The notes under the pieces were generated by a model. It searched no databases. It was not told where the DNA came from and was given only the letters and a program-made list of their open reading frames with translations. From NCBI GenBank assembly GCA_910586765.1, contig CAJUJJ010000009.1:1-49904 (forward strand): a stretch of 49,904 nucleotides of DNA, given 5' to 3'. A program made the translations under genes and the position numbers. Shown one piece after another: positions 8,341-15,637 of the stretch; within the stretch, counting starts at the first letter, position 1, and each line of letters starts with the position of its first letter. This DNA is from an uncultured Clostridia bacterium (GTDB taxonomy: Bacteria; Bacillota; Clostridia; Lachnospirales; Anaerotignaceae).

Positions 8341-8364
8341 ACATTTTTACTAAGAACAAAAAAA

Positions 8365-8394
8365 TACTCTATTATCTAAAAAGATAATAGAGTA
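8365..8394 (-). terminator. terminator of 6S RNA
   Basis: The stem TACTCTATTATCT/AGATAATAGAGTA is 13 bp with loop AAAA. On the minus strand it is followed by a T-run, directly downstream of the 6S RNA 3' end. It may also stop plus-strand transcription from the XRE gene. Confidence 0.8.
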
Positions 8395-8401
8395 CAAAAT
8401 T

Positions 8402-8592
8402 TTAATCCCAAAATGCCGGTTCCCACCTCTTGACACCTAGCCTACGCCAGGTGGGCAACCGCAGCAAAGACTCTGTCTTCCCCTGCCCAAAGGGAATTAT
8501 GTTGGGGCCTGACATATCTTTTGCATATAGGAATCCCGTTTAAGTCATGTAGGTTCAAATATGGCAGGAGTGTCGAACACTTCAGGAATTTA
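8402..8592 (-). ncRNA. ssrS: 6S RNA
   Basis: 6S RNA binds sigma-A RNA polymerase holoenzyme and mimics an open promoter. On the minus strand the ~190-base element begins with TTCCTGAAGTGTTCGACA. It continues with TTTGAACCTACATGACTTAA and CGGGATTCC, and ends with AACCGGCATTTTGGGATT, whose end pairs with the 5' end to form the closing stem. This order of motifs is what I recognise from Clostridia 6S RNAs. The G+C content is well above that of the flanks, which fits a structured RNA, and a terminator follows at once. SRP RNA, tmRNA and RNase P RNA were considered and do not fit. The ends are approximate. Confidence 0.8.
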
Positions 8593-8674
8593 AAACATAT
8601 TGTAGTTATTTGTTTTACAGTATCTATTATAGTATGTTTTTTTCAATATGACAATACCTAAGTGATATAAAATT

Positions 8675-9151
8675 TTATTTTTCTTTTTGTAATATTGCTG
8701 AAAGAATAAACAGCATTGCTCCCAATGCCACAAAAACATCTGCTATATTAAATATTGGTCTACTTTTTTGAAGTATTTTTTCTATAAAAGCATTTTCAGA
8801 TTTTTTTTGGTTATCAATATAAATAAAATCTGTTACTTCTCCATATTTTACCCTTTCTATAAAATTGCCAAGTCCTCCTCCTAACAAAAAGCTATATGCA
8901 ATATTACTTATTTTACTACTTTTGCCCATATGAAAAGCACAATAAAGCATACCAATTACAGAAACACATTTTATTTGCTTTATATGCCCTTCAAAGCTAT
9001 TATATGCCGCACCTTTATTTTTTATGTGCCAGAAATAAAGCCGTTTTTTTACAATTTCTTTTTTTTGTCCCACTTTTATATTATTACATATGCTCTTTTT
9101 TGTTAATATATCTCCCACTGTTATCAATATTGCTATGATAAAATAGTTCAT
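8675..9151 (-). CDS. lspA: lipoprotein signal peptidase (signal peptidase II)
   Basis: LspA cleaves signal peptides from prolipoproteins such as those at 4821 and 40004. The 158-aa product has four hydrophobic segments. It has the family motifs D14 in TVGDILTKK, NKGAAYN (NxGAAF box), GGGLGNFIERVKYGEVTDFI and FNIADVFVALG. The last two carry the two catalytic aspartates (TDF and IAD). All catalytic positions are intact, and the length is normal. It is isolated, whereas lspA often precedes an rluD-type gene in Bacillota. The ribosome binding site AGGAGG lies before the ATG at 9151. Confidence 0.92.
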   Translation of the reverse strand: MNYFIIAILITVGDILTKKSICNNIKVGQKKEIVKKRLYFWHIKNKGAAYNSFEGHIKQIKCVSVIGMLYCAFHMGKSSKISNIAYSFLLGGGLGNFIERVKYGEVTDFIYIDNQKKSENAFIEKILQKSRPIFNIADVFVALGAMLFILSAILQKEK

Positions 9152-9207
9152 GTTTCATCTCCTCCTGTTAAAGTATACCATATTTTTATAAAAAATACTA
9201 AAAACTC

Positions 9208-9236
9208 TTGTCACAAACAAAATGCTGTATTATAAT
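9208..9236 (+). promoter_or_regulatory. sigma-A-type promoter of fba
   Basis: TTGTCA (9208-9213) and TATAAT (9231-9236) are separated by exactly 17 bases. The start codon is ~58 bases downstream, after a GAGAGGTG ribosome binding site. Confidence 0.75.
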
Positions 9237-9293
9237 TTAGTAGAAGGTGTTTTATTCAAAATTTTTTAAATAAAAAGAGAGAGGTGTTTTAAA

Positions 9294-10241
9294 ATGGCTT
9301 TAGTTACAACAAAAAAAATGTTTGAAAAGGCTTTTGAGGGACATTATGCAGTAGGTGCATTCAACATCAACAATATGGAAATTATACAAGGTGTTGTAAA
9401 TGCTGCAAAAGCACAAAACTCTGCTGTTATATTGCAGGTTTCCAAAAGTGCTTTAAAATATGCTGGCCCTCTTTACTTAAAAGCAATGGTTGATGCTGCT
9501 GTACAAGAAACAGGTATTGATATTGCTTTACATTTAGACCATGGCCCAGACATTGAAACAGTAAAAGAATGTATTGCTGCTGGATTTACATCTGTTATGT
9601 TTGATGGTTCTCACTATGATTATGAAGAAAATGTAGCAAAAACAAAAGAAGTTGTTGACTTTGCTCATTCTCATGGCGTTGTAGTAGAGGCTGAATTAGG
9701 TAAATTAGCTGGTGTAGAAGACGAAGTAAAAGTTGATGCTGCTAATGCAACATATACAGACCCAGACCAAGCTGTTGACTTTGTAAAACGTACAGGTGTA
9801 GACTCTCTTGCTATTGCAATTGGTACAAGTCACGGAGCTTATAAATTTGCTGGTGAGGCAAAATTAGACTTTGACCGTTTGGATACTATCACAGAAAAAT
9901 TAGAAGCAGCTGGTTTCCACAATTTCCCTATTGTACTTCATGGAGCATCTGCTGTTGACGAATCTTCTGTTGAAACTTGCAACAAATACGGCGGAAAAAT
10001 TGCTGGTGCAAAAGGCGTTCCAAATGAAATGCTTCGTAAAGCAGCTTCTAAAGCAGTTTGCAAAATTAATATGGATACTGACTTGAGACTTGCTATGACA
10101 GCAGCTATTAGAAAGAGCTTTGGCGAAAAACCAGAAGCATTTGACCCAAGAGGTTACTGTGGCGACGCAAGAAAATTAATTCAAGAATTGGTTGAAATGA
10201 AAATCAAAGACGTACTCGGTGCTACTGACTCTATGAAATAA
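9294..10241 (+). CDS. fba: class II fructose-1,6-bisphosphate aldolase
   Basis: Zn-dependent glycolytic/gluconeogenic enzyme that reversibly cleaves fructose 1,6-bisphosphate into DHAP and glyceraldehyde 3-phosphate in the cytosol. The 315-aa protein shows GAFNINNMEIIQ at the N terminus, LHLDHGPD with the catalytic Asp and a zinc-binding His, VMFDGSHYDYEEN, VEAELGKLAG, IGTSHGAYKF and VLHGASAV. Length and motifs fit the Gram-positive class IIB type. It has its own strong promoter and terminator. Codon usage is visibly more regular than in neighbouring accessory genes, as expected for a highly expressed protein. Confidence 0.97.
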   Translation: MALVTTKKMFEKAFEGHYAVGAFNINNMEIIQGVVNAAKAQNSAVILQVSKSALKYAGPLYLKAMVDAAVQETGIDIALHLDHGPDIETVKECIAAGFTSVMFDGSHYDYEENVAKTKEVVDFAHSHGVVVEAELGKLAGVEDEVKVDAANATYTDPDQAVDFVKRTGVDSLAIAIGTSHGAYKFAGEAKLDFDRLDTITEKLEAAGFHNFPIVLHGASAVDESSVETCNKYGGKIAGAKGVPNEMLRKAASKAVCKINMDTDLRLAMTAAIRKSFGEKPEAFDPRGYCGDARKLIQELVEMKIKDVLGATDSMK

Positions 10242-10258
10242 TTTTTTATGACAATAAA

Positions 10259-10293
10259 AGTCCTGTGAATTTGTTCGCAGGGCTTTCTATTTT
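10259..10293 (+). terminator. terminator of fba
   Basis: The stem AGTCCTGTGAA/TTCGCAGGGCT (11 bp including two G-U pairs, loop TTTG) is followed by a T-rich tract, 17 bases after the fba stop. Confidence 0.8.
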
Positions 10294-10310
10294 GAAAGGA
10301 TATGATATTT

Positions 10311-11189
10311 TTGTACGAATTAATTCAAGTAGCAGAACATACCTATTATATAGAATGTCCTGCAAAAATAGGCATCTATGAAGATACAGACGGTGTTTAT
10401 GTTATTGACAGTGGCAATGATAAAGATGCAGGCAGAAAAATCAAAAAAATATTAGAGGAAAAAAATTGGAATTTAAAAGCAATATTAAATACACATTCTA
10501 ATGCTGACCATATTGGAGGCAATCAATTTTTACAAAAACGTTTTAATTGTCCTATTTATTCCACACCTATGGAAAATATAGTAACAGAAAACACCATATT
10601 AGAACCTTCTTTTCTTTATGGAGGTTATCCTTTTGCTGCTTTACGTCATAAATTTCTTATGGCACAGCCAAGTCAAACACAAGACATAAAAAATGCTCAT
10701 TTGCCTGAAGGTTTTGAAATACTTTATTTACCTGGACATTTTTGGGATATGATTGGATTTAAAACACCTGATAACATTTATTTTTTAGCAGACTGTGTTT
10801 CTAGTGAAACAATATTAAACAAATATCATATTTCATTTATATATGATGTTAGAAAATATTTGGAAACGCTTGATTATATTAGCACATTGCAAGGAAAGCT
10901 GTATATACCTGCTCATACAGAAACTACAGAAAATATTGCTGCCCTTGCAGAAATAAATAAAAATAAAGTGCAAGAAATCATACAACTTTTGTTGACACTG
11001 TGCCAAACACCTTCTACAGCAGAAGAATTGTTGACAAAAGTGTTTAACCATTATCATTTAATTATGGACGCAAGCCAATATGTTTTGGTAGGCAGTACTA
11101 TACGTTCCTATTTATCTTATTTGATAGATGAAAAAAAATTAACAACAGAAATTGTTGATAATAGGTTTTTATTTCATACAATAGAATAA
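10311..11189 (+). CDS. MBL-fold metallohydrolase
   Basis: The metallo-beta-lactamase fold is seen in VYVIDSGNDKDAG, ILNTHSNADHIGG, ILYLPGHFWDMIGF and LADCVSS, with YIPAHTE near residue 200. A helical C-terminal domain of ~80 residues resembles that of hydroxyacylglutathione-hydrolase-like proteins. The first metal motif reads H-S-N-A-D-H rather than H-x-H-x-D-H, so one ligand is replaced by Asn. The substrate is unknown. I chose TTG at 10311 because GAAAGGA lies 10 bases upstream; the ATG at 10302 is only one base from that ribosome binding site. The fba terminator suggests separate or read-through transcription. Confidence 0.83.
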   Translation: MYELIQVAEHTYYIECPAKIGIYEDTDGVYVIDSGNDKDAGRKIKKILEEKNWNLKAILNTHSNADHIGGNQFLQKRFNCPIYSTPMENIVTENTILEPSFLYGGYPFAALRHKFLMAQPSQTQDIKNAHLPEGFEILYLPGHFWDMIGFKTPDNIYFLADCVSSETILNKYHISFIYDVRKYLETLDYISTLQGKLYIPAHTETTENIAALAEINKNKVQEIIQLLLTLCQTPSTAEELLTKVFNHYHLIMDASQYVLVGSTIRSYLSYLIDEKKLTTEIVDNRFLFHTIE

Positions 11190-11200
11190 ATTTAAAATAA

Positions 11201-11233
11201 GGGAAAACTTTTCATAAATAAAAAAGTTTTCCC
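11201..11233 (-). terminator. bidirectional terminator between convergent genes
   Basis: A 12-bp perfect stem (GGGAAAACTTTT/AAAAGTTTTCCC) with a 9-base loop lies between the MBL gene and the convergent zinc-ribbon gene. The T-rich flank is better on the minus strand. Confidence 0.75.
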
Positions 11234-11239
11234 TCAATA

Positions 11240-11470
11240 CTACTTTTTAATTGTGTTATTTTTCAGCCATTTTATATAATCGCTTTCACTTCTATTCCAA
11301 TAACAATAAATACATTTTCCGTTTTTAAAAACACGGTTACAATTTGGATAACCATATAAATAATGTGCACATTCAGGACATAAATTCATCATATAGGAAC
11401 TTCCTTTTAAAAATTTACTTCCACATTCATCACAAATGACTAACTCTTTTTGTCTATAATTATCATTCAT
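11240..11470 (-). CDS. small zinc-ribbon protein (76 aa)
   Basis: Cysteines are at residues 13, 16, 31, 34, 44, 53 and 56: three CxxC pairs (CDEC, CPEC, CIYC) plus one more Cys, consistent with one or two zinc-binding ribbons. The rest is polar, with a Trp-rich end (CYWNRSESDYIKWL). No enzyme motif is seen. The ATG overlaps the stop of the upstream small ORF as ATGA, so the two appear translationally coupled. Nucleic-acid or protein binding is possible but unproven. Confidence 0.72.
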   Translation of the reverse strand: MNDNYRQKELVICDECGSKFLKGSSYMMNLCPECAHYLYGYPNCNRVFKNGKCIYCYWNRSESDYIKWLKNNTIKK

Positions 11471-11637
11471 ATACTTACTCCACTTTTATAAGTATGCTGT
11501 TGTATTAATTTTTGTATTTCTTGTTTGACCTTTTTGTTATCTTCAATGAAAAAACGAATTCTTTTTTTGTTTTCTTCTGTTAATGACATATCTTCCATTG
11601 CTATAGAAACATCTACTTGTTGAATTATAAATTCTAT
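11467..11637 (-). pseudogene. VbhA-like small ORF lacking a normal start codon
   Basis: The open frame encodes a 56-residue helical product. Its middle part, SIAMEDMSLTEENKKRI, resembles small antitoxin-like (VbhA-type) proteins common in Clostridia. The homologous-looking region begins at an ATA codon (11635-11637). An in-frame TAA lies two codons upstream, and no ATG, GTG or TTG is near the GAGGTG at ~11653. The first ATG (11598) lacks a ribosome binding site and would remove a quarter of the protein. Either the start mutated from ATG to ATA or a rare ATA start is used. The stop overlaps the zinc-ribbon start (ATGA), so the frame itself looks maintained. Confidence 0.5.
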
Positions 11638-11682
11638 ATTTTAAATAATGTCACCTCTTTGTTATTATATCATATTTTTATG

Positions 11683-11973
11683 CTATTCATCAAACGTTGG
11701 GGAATTAAAAACAGAATAAACATCTATCATCATTAAACTACCTAATTGATAGCCATATATAAACTCATCTGCTCTAATCATACCATTTAAGTCACTTATT
11801 ATATTATCATATTTATCAAATAATTCCTTTCCTTCCTCATCTAATTTTTCATTTATCTTTTTTTCTAGTTCTTCTAACATTTCATATGTTTTTAAACACT
11901 CCTTACTATACTGATAACCTCTTGAGATAACTTTTATTTCATCTTGTGCAAATAATTCTAAAATACTTTTCAT
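11683..11973 (-). CDS. DUF6809-like small helical protein (96 aa)
   Basis: An all-helical, acidic protein. The pattern LEELEKKINEKLDEEGKELFDKYDNIISDL followed by FIYGYQLGSLMMIDVY is what I recognise from a Clostridia-specific family of unknown function (DUF6809). Its C-terminal helix with YGYxLG is the most conserved part. It lies upstream of the VbhA-like/zinc-ribbon pair on the same strand, and such small genes often travel together in accessory islands. GAGAGGAG precedes the ATG. No function is assigned. Confidence 0.65.
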   Translation of the reverse strand: MKSILELFAQDEIKVISRGYQYSKECLKTYEMLEELEKKINEKLDEEGKELFDKYDNIISDLNGMIRADEFIYGYQLGSLMMIDVYSVFNSPTFDE

Positions 11974-12108
11974 GTTCTTCTCCTCTCAAAACATATTTTA
12001 TTTATTTTATTAATAAATAGTGTCTTTATAACAACACTATTATTAAATCCATTTTACATGGATAATTAATAAAATACAAGTATTATTTTGAAAAAGGCAG
12101 TGATTAAT

Positions 12109-12321
12109 ATGATAAAATACGACCGTTTATGGATAACTATGAAAGAAAAAAACATTACACAATATGACCTTTATACAAAATATTATATAAATCGTTCTCT
12201 ATTAAATAGATTACGTCACAATAAAAATATAGAAGTAAATACAATAGACAAACTTTGCAATATTCTCCATTGTAAAGTTGAAGATATTATGGAACATTTT
12301 GAAGATGATAATATTTTTTGA
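12109..12321 (+). CDS. XRE-family (HTH_26-like) regulator, 70 aa
   Basis: A single compact HTH: DRLWITMKEKNITQYDLYTKYYINRSLLNRLRHNKNIEVNTIDKLCNILHCKVEDIMEH. The pattern (LxxxMKEKxITxYDL...INxSxLxRLRxNxxIxxxTIxxLCxILxC) is the common small Cro-like class found beside mobile or toxin modules. The ATG at 12109 is preferred; AAAGG upstream is a weak ribosome binding site. A TTG at 12088 in the same frame adds seven residues. It may regulate the neighbouring Rpn-type gene, but no operator is visible. Confidence 0.75.
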   Translation: MIKYDRLWITMKEKNITQYDLYTKYYINRSLLNRLRHNKNIEVNTIDKLCNILHCKVEDIMEHFEDDNIF

Positions 12322-12528
12322 TAATTTTATGTATTTTATCAAATACACCGAAAAAAATCCCCCATCATACTTGAAACAAAAAACTTGAGGTTTTATATTA
12401 ATTTCATTTTCCTAATGATAAGCACCTTTATATTCTTGTTTTTCTAAATTTTGTATTTTTAAAGTTTACTTTAATAATTATTGTAATAATGACACTTTTT
12501 TTATATAATAACAATAAGAGGTGGAACA

Positions 12529-13419
12529 ATGAATACAAATAAGAAATACAAAGACTCTGTCTTTACACGATATTTTTCAGATAAACAAAAACTTCGATTA
12601 CTTTACAATGCTTTAGAAAATACCAATTATGGAGAAGAAACAGAAGTTAATATTATTACATTAGAAGATGTACTTTTTATGAACCAGAAAAATGATATTT
12701 GTTTTACCATAGATAATAAATTTATACTTCTCATAGAGCATCAAAGCACTATCAATAATAATATGCCTTTACGCTGTTTACTTTATATTGCTAGAGAATA
12801 CGAAAAGTTGATTGACAGAAATATTGTCTATAGAAGTACCTTACAAAAAATACCAACTCCACACTGTTATGTGTTCTATAATGGTGTCAGAAACTATCCT
12901 AAAGAAAAAATATTAAAATTATCAGATGCCTTTCTGGTGCCACAAAACCCTCCAGAATTGGAATTAAACGTCAAAGTTATCAATATTAATTATGAGGAAA
13001 ACCATACTATTGTACAACAATGTCAACATTTAAAAGAGTATAGTTATTTTATATCAGTTGTAAGAACTTATCTAAAAAAAGGGTTAAAATTGAACGATGC
13101 TATTGTTAATGCTGTAAAAACTTGTATCAATGAAAACGTAATGAAAAAATTTTTAGAAAAAAATGCAAGCGAGGTGGTAAATATGTTATTTACAGAGTTT
13201 GATATGGATACTGCAAAAAAAATTTGGAAAGAAGAAGCAAGAGAAGAAGGAAGAAATGAAGGAATAGCAGAAGGAAGAAATGAAGGAAGAAATGAAGGAA
13301 AAAAAGAAAAACAAATTGAAATTGCTAAAAACTTACTTGTTATGTTAGATGTTAAAGATATTAATATAATATCAAAAGCAACTGGTTTATCCATTGAAGA
13401 AATTAACAAGTTAATGTAA
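12529..13419 (+). CDS. Rpn / PD-(D/E)XK nuclease-family putative transposase
   Basis: The N-terminal ~200 residues match the Rpn (recombination-promoting nuclease) type of transposase-related PD-(D/E)XK proteins. Visible segments are KDSVFTRYFSDKQKLRLLYNAL, then NDICFTIDNKFILLIEHQST with the expected D...E-x-Q active-site residues, and YVFYNGVRNYPKE. A charged C-terminal segment repeats E-G-R-N-E-G four times (nt 13242-13305). A small helical domain resembling a winged helix (ISKATGLSIEEINKL) follows. Length 296 aa is normal, with no frameshift. GAGGTGG precedes the ATG. Rpn proteins promote RecA-independent recombination in E. coli and have been linked to phage defence; here the role is inferred only. 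No terminal inverted repeats were seen. Confidence 0.85.
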   Translation: MNTNKKYKDSVFTRYFSDKQKLRLLYNALENTNYGEETEVNIITLEDVLFMNQKNDICFTIDNKFILLIEHQSTINNNMPLRCLLYIAREYEKLIDRNIVYRSTLQKIPTPHCYVFYNGVRNYPKEKILKLSDAFLVPQNPPELELNVKVININYEENHTIVQQCQHLKEYSYFISVVRTYLKKGLKLNDAIVNAVKTCINENVMKKFLEKNASEVVNMLFTEFDMDTAKKIWKEEAREEGRNEGIAEGRNEGRNEGKKEKQIEIAKNLLVMLDVKDINIISKATGLSIEEINKLM

Positions 13420-13485
13420 CTATTACAAAAAAGAATTATTTCTTTTCCTAAATTATTATGAAGTTCTCAATATTTTAATGCAAAT

Positions 13486-13515
13486 AAGGACATACCTTTC
13501 GGTATGTCCTTATTA
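13486..13515 (-). terminator. bidirectional terminator between convergent genes
   Basis: An 11- to 13-bp perfect stem (ATAAGGACATACC/GGTATGTCCTTAT) has a stable 4-base loop that reads GAAA on the minus strand. It lies between the Rpn gene and the aminotransferase. Confidence 0.85.
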
Positions 13516-13543
13516 TATAAGAAGTTAAAAAAGAAATGAATTA

Positions 13544-14722
13544 TTATAATTTTCCAATTTGTTTTAAGAACGCTTCAATTTTGCTTATAGCAAATTTCAA
13601 TTCGTCCATAGAGTAAGCGTAAGAAATTCTAATAAATCCTTCACCACAATCACCAAATGCTGTACCTGGAACAACCGCTACTCTACCTTCGAAAAGCATT
13701 TTGTCACAGAATTCAGCAGATGTCAAACCTGTTAACTGTATAGATGGGAATACATAGAATGCTCCTTTTGGTTCGAAGCAAGTCATACCTAATCTATTAA
13801 ATTCACCGATTAAGTATTTTCTTCTTTCATCATAGGATTCTCTCATTTCTGCTACGTCTTTATCACATTGTACAGGGTCTTTCAATGCTTCAATACCTGC
13901 ATATTGGCTCATTGTAGGAGCACACATAATAACATAAGCATGAACTTTATTCATAGCTAATATCAAATCTTTAGGACCTGCTGCATAGCCTAATCTCCAG
14001 CCTGTCATAGCAAAAGATTTTGCAAAGCCATTTAATACAATTGTTCTTTCATACATTCCAGGAATAGAAGCAATAGAAACGTGGTCTAAACCACCATAAG
14101 TAAGTTCTGCATAAATTTCATCACTAATAACAAGTATGTCATGTTTAATTAATACAGGAGCAATTTTTTCCAAATCTGCTTTTTCCATAATACCACCTGT
14201 AGGGTTATTTGGATATGGGAAAATTAATGCTTTTGTTTTAGGTGTGATAGCAGCTTCCAATTCTTCTGGTGTCAATCTAAATTCATTTTCAACTTTTGTT
14301 GTTAAAACAACAGGTACACCACCCTGTAATGTAATACTTGGTTTGTAGGAAACATAAGAAGGTTCTACAACAAGAATTTCGTCGCCTGGTTCAATAATTG
14401 TTCTTAATGCAATGTCGATTGCTTCAGAAGCACCTATTGTACAAAGAATTTGGTCAGCAGGGTCATATTTTGTATGAAATCTTCTGTCAAGATATTCAGA
14501 AATTACTTTTCTTAATTCAGGCATACCTTGATTAGAAGAATATCTTGTTTTACCTTCTTTTAAAGAGTCGATTGCAGCTTGTCTAACGTGTTCTGGAGTT
14601 TTAAAATCTGGTTCTCCAACACCCAATGAAACAACATCTTCCATTGTTGCAGCTACATCAAAAAATTTTCTGATACCAGAAGGTGGCATTTCTTCAACGT
14701 GTTTTGCGATAAAATTTCTCAT
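13544..14722 (-). CDS. PLP-dependent class I/II aminotransferase
   Basis: Fold-type I aminotransferase of 392 aa. It has SLGVGEPDFKTPEHV at the N terminus, GASEAIDIALRTIIEPGDEILV, YPNNPTGG, VISDEIYAELTY with the PLP-ring Asp, and NGFAKSFAMTGWRLGY with the PLP-binding Lys. FIRISYAYS has the substrate-carboxylate Arg. It is closest to aspartate/aromatic aminotransferases of Bacillota. In many Clostridia such a gene follows an Lrp/AsnC regulator; none is present here. Amino-acid specificity cannot be read from the sequence. It is monocistronic, with AAAGGAT before the ATG. Confidence 0.9.
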   Translation of the reverse strand: MRNFIAKHVEEMPPSGIRKFFDVAATMEDVVSLGVGEPDFKTPEHVRQAAIDSLKEGKTRYSSNQGMPELRKVISEYLDRRFHTKYDPADQILCTIGASEAIDIALRTIIEPGDEILVVEPSYVSYKPSITLQGGVPVVLTTKVENEFRLTPEELEAAITPKTKALIFPYPNNPTGGIMEKADLEKIAPVLIKHDILVISDEIYAELTYGGLDHVSIASIPGMYERTIVLNGFAKSFAMTGWRLGYAAGPKDLILAMNKVHAYVIMCAPTMSQYAGIEALKDPVQCDKDVAEMRESYDERRKYLIGEFNRLGMTCFEPKGAFYVFPSIQLTGLTSAEFCDKMLFEGRVAVVPGTAFGDCGEGFIRISYAYSMDELKFAISKIEAFLKQIGKL

Positions 14723-15155
14723 TGCAAATCAATCCTTTCAATACATAAAATTATCACATAGAAATATTTTGTTTAAATTTTGTTTCATTTTATTTTATTA
14801 CTCTACTACTTTTTGCAGAAAAGTGTTATTTTTTCAACACTCTTTTTTCTTATAGAAATATCATACAATAAAATACCATAAAAAGCAATAGATAAATACG
14901 ATTTTGACGAAAAATATTTATTTTTTATATTTCTAAATAGTATACAGTACTATTTTTTTGATAAAATTTTATAAAAATATTGTTTTATTCGCATTTTCTT
15001 TTTTATTAAAATTGTTTTTTATACTCTCAAAAATCACATAAATGGCTAAAATTAATTACAAAGTTGTGAAATATTTATCTTTTTTTGGAAATAAAAAGAA
15101 ATAAATTACATATTTTAACTTAGTTTTTTTATTTTTGCAGTTTTTCCTTCAAAAT
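14723..15155. other. 433-bp AT-rich intergenic region
   Basis: No convincing coding frame is seen on either strand. It holds a weak hairpin (AGTGTT/AACACT, 14822-14841) flanked by T and A runs. It also holds an 8-bp inverted repeat, AAATAGTA (14935-14942) and TACTATTT (14948-14955), that could be an operator or terminator. The region must contain the minus-strand promoter of the aminotransferase. The rest is homopolymeric A/T. Confidence 0.5.
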
Positions 15156-15617
15156 TTATACTATATTAAATACATACATTCTTTCTGGTATTCCTTCCTC
15201 ATCATTTACCATACACAAAAATTCCCAACCACATTTTTCATAAAATTTCGTATGGTCTGTTACCAAATATAATTTTTGAAACTCCATATCTTTCATATCC
15301 CTTATCACAATATCTAATATATATTTTGCAATGCCTTTTTTGCGATATTGTTCTTCCACAAATAAAGCACATAAATTTGGTTTTAAATGTTTATATTCAT
15401 GAAAATCATTTTCAATTACTCCAGCACCTGCTATTATTTCGTCACTTTCATTTACAACAACATACCATTGTGGCACTGTATTTTTTTGACAAATACACTG
15501 CTGTATACTATTTTCATACTCTTGTTGAGGTATATCCCATTTTTCTGAAAACCATTTTGCTGCTTTTTGTGCAAATTGTGTATCTTGTCGTAATTTTTTT
15601 AATGCTATTTTTTCCAT
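15156..15617 (-). CDS. GNAT-family N-acetyltransferase
   Basis: 153-aa GCN5-related acetyltransferase. The acetyl-CoA-binding core is seen in LCALFVEEQYRKKGIAKYILDIVIRD (R/Q-x-x-G-x-A motif, here YRKKGIA). LYLVTDHTKFYEKCGWEFL follows and is typical of motif B. The acceptor substrate is unknown. It begins 20 bases after the AIR-synthase-like gene and is the third gene of the fluC operon. AGAGATGGG precedes the ATG. Confidence 0.85.
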   Translation of the reverse strand: MEKIALKKLRQDTQFAQKAAKWFSEKWDIPQQEYENSIQQCICQKNTVPQWYVVVNESDEIIAGAGVIENDFHEYKHLKPNLCALFVEEQYRKKGIAKYILDIVIRDMKDMEFQKLYLVTDHTKFYEKCGWEFLCMVNDEEGIPERMYVFNIV

Positions 15618-15637
15618 ACTATCCCATCTCTTTTTTA

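Noticed and set aside
8402..8592. SRP RNA, tmRNA or RNase P RNA
   Set aside because: The SRP tetraloop motif, tmRNA tRNA-like ends and RNase P conserved blocks are absent, while 6S elements occur in order.
12529..13419. Complete insertion sequence
   Set aside because: No terminal inverted repeats or target duplications could be found around the Rpn-type gene.
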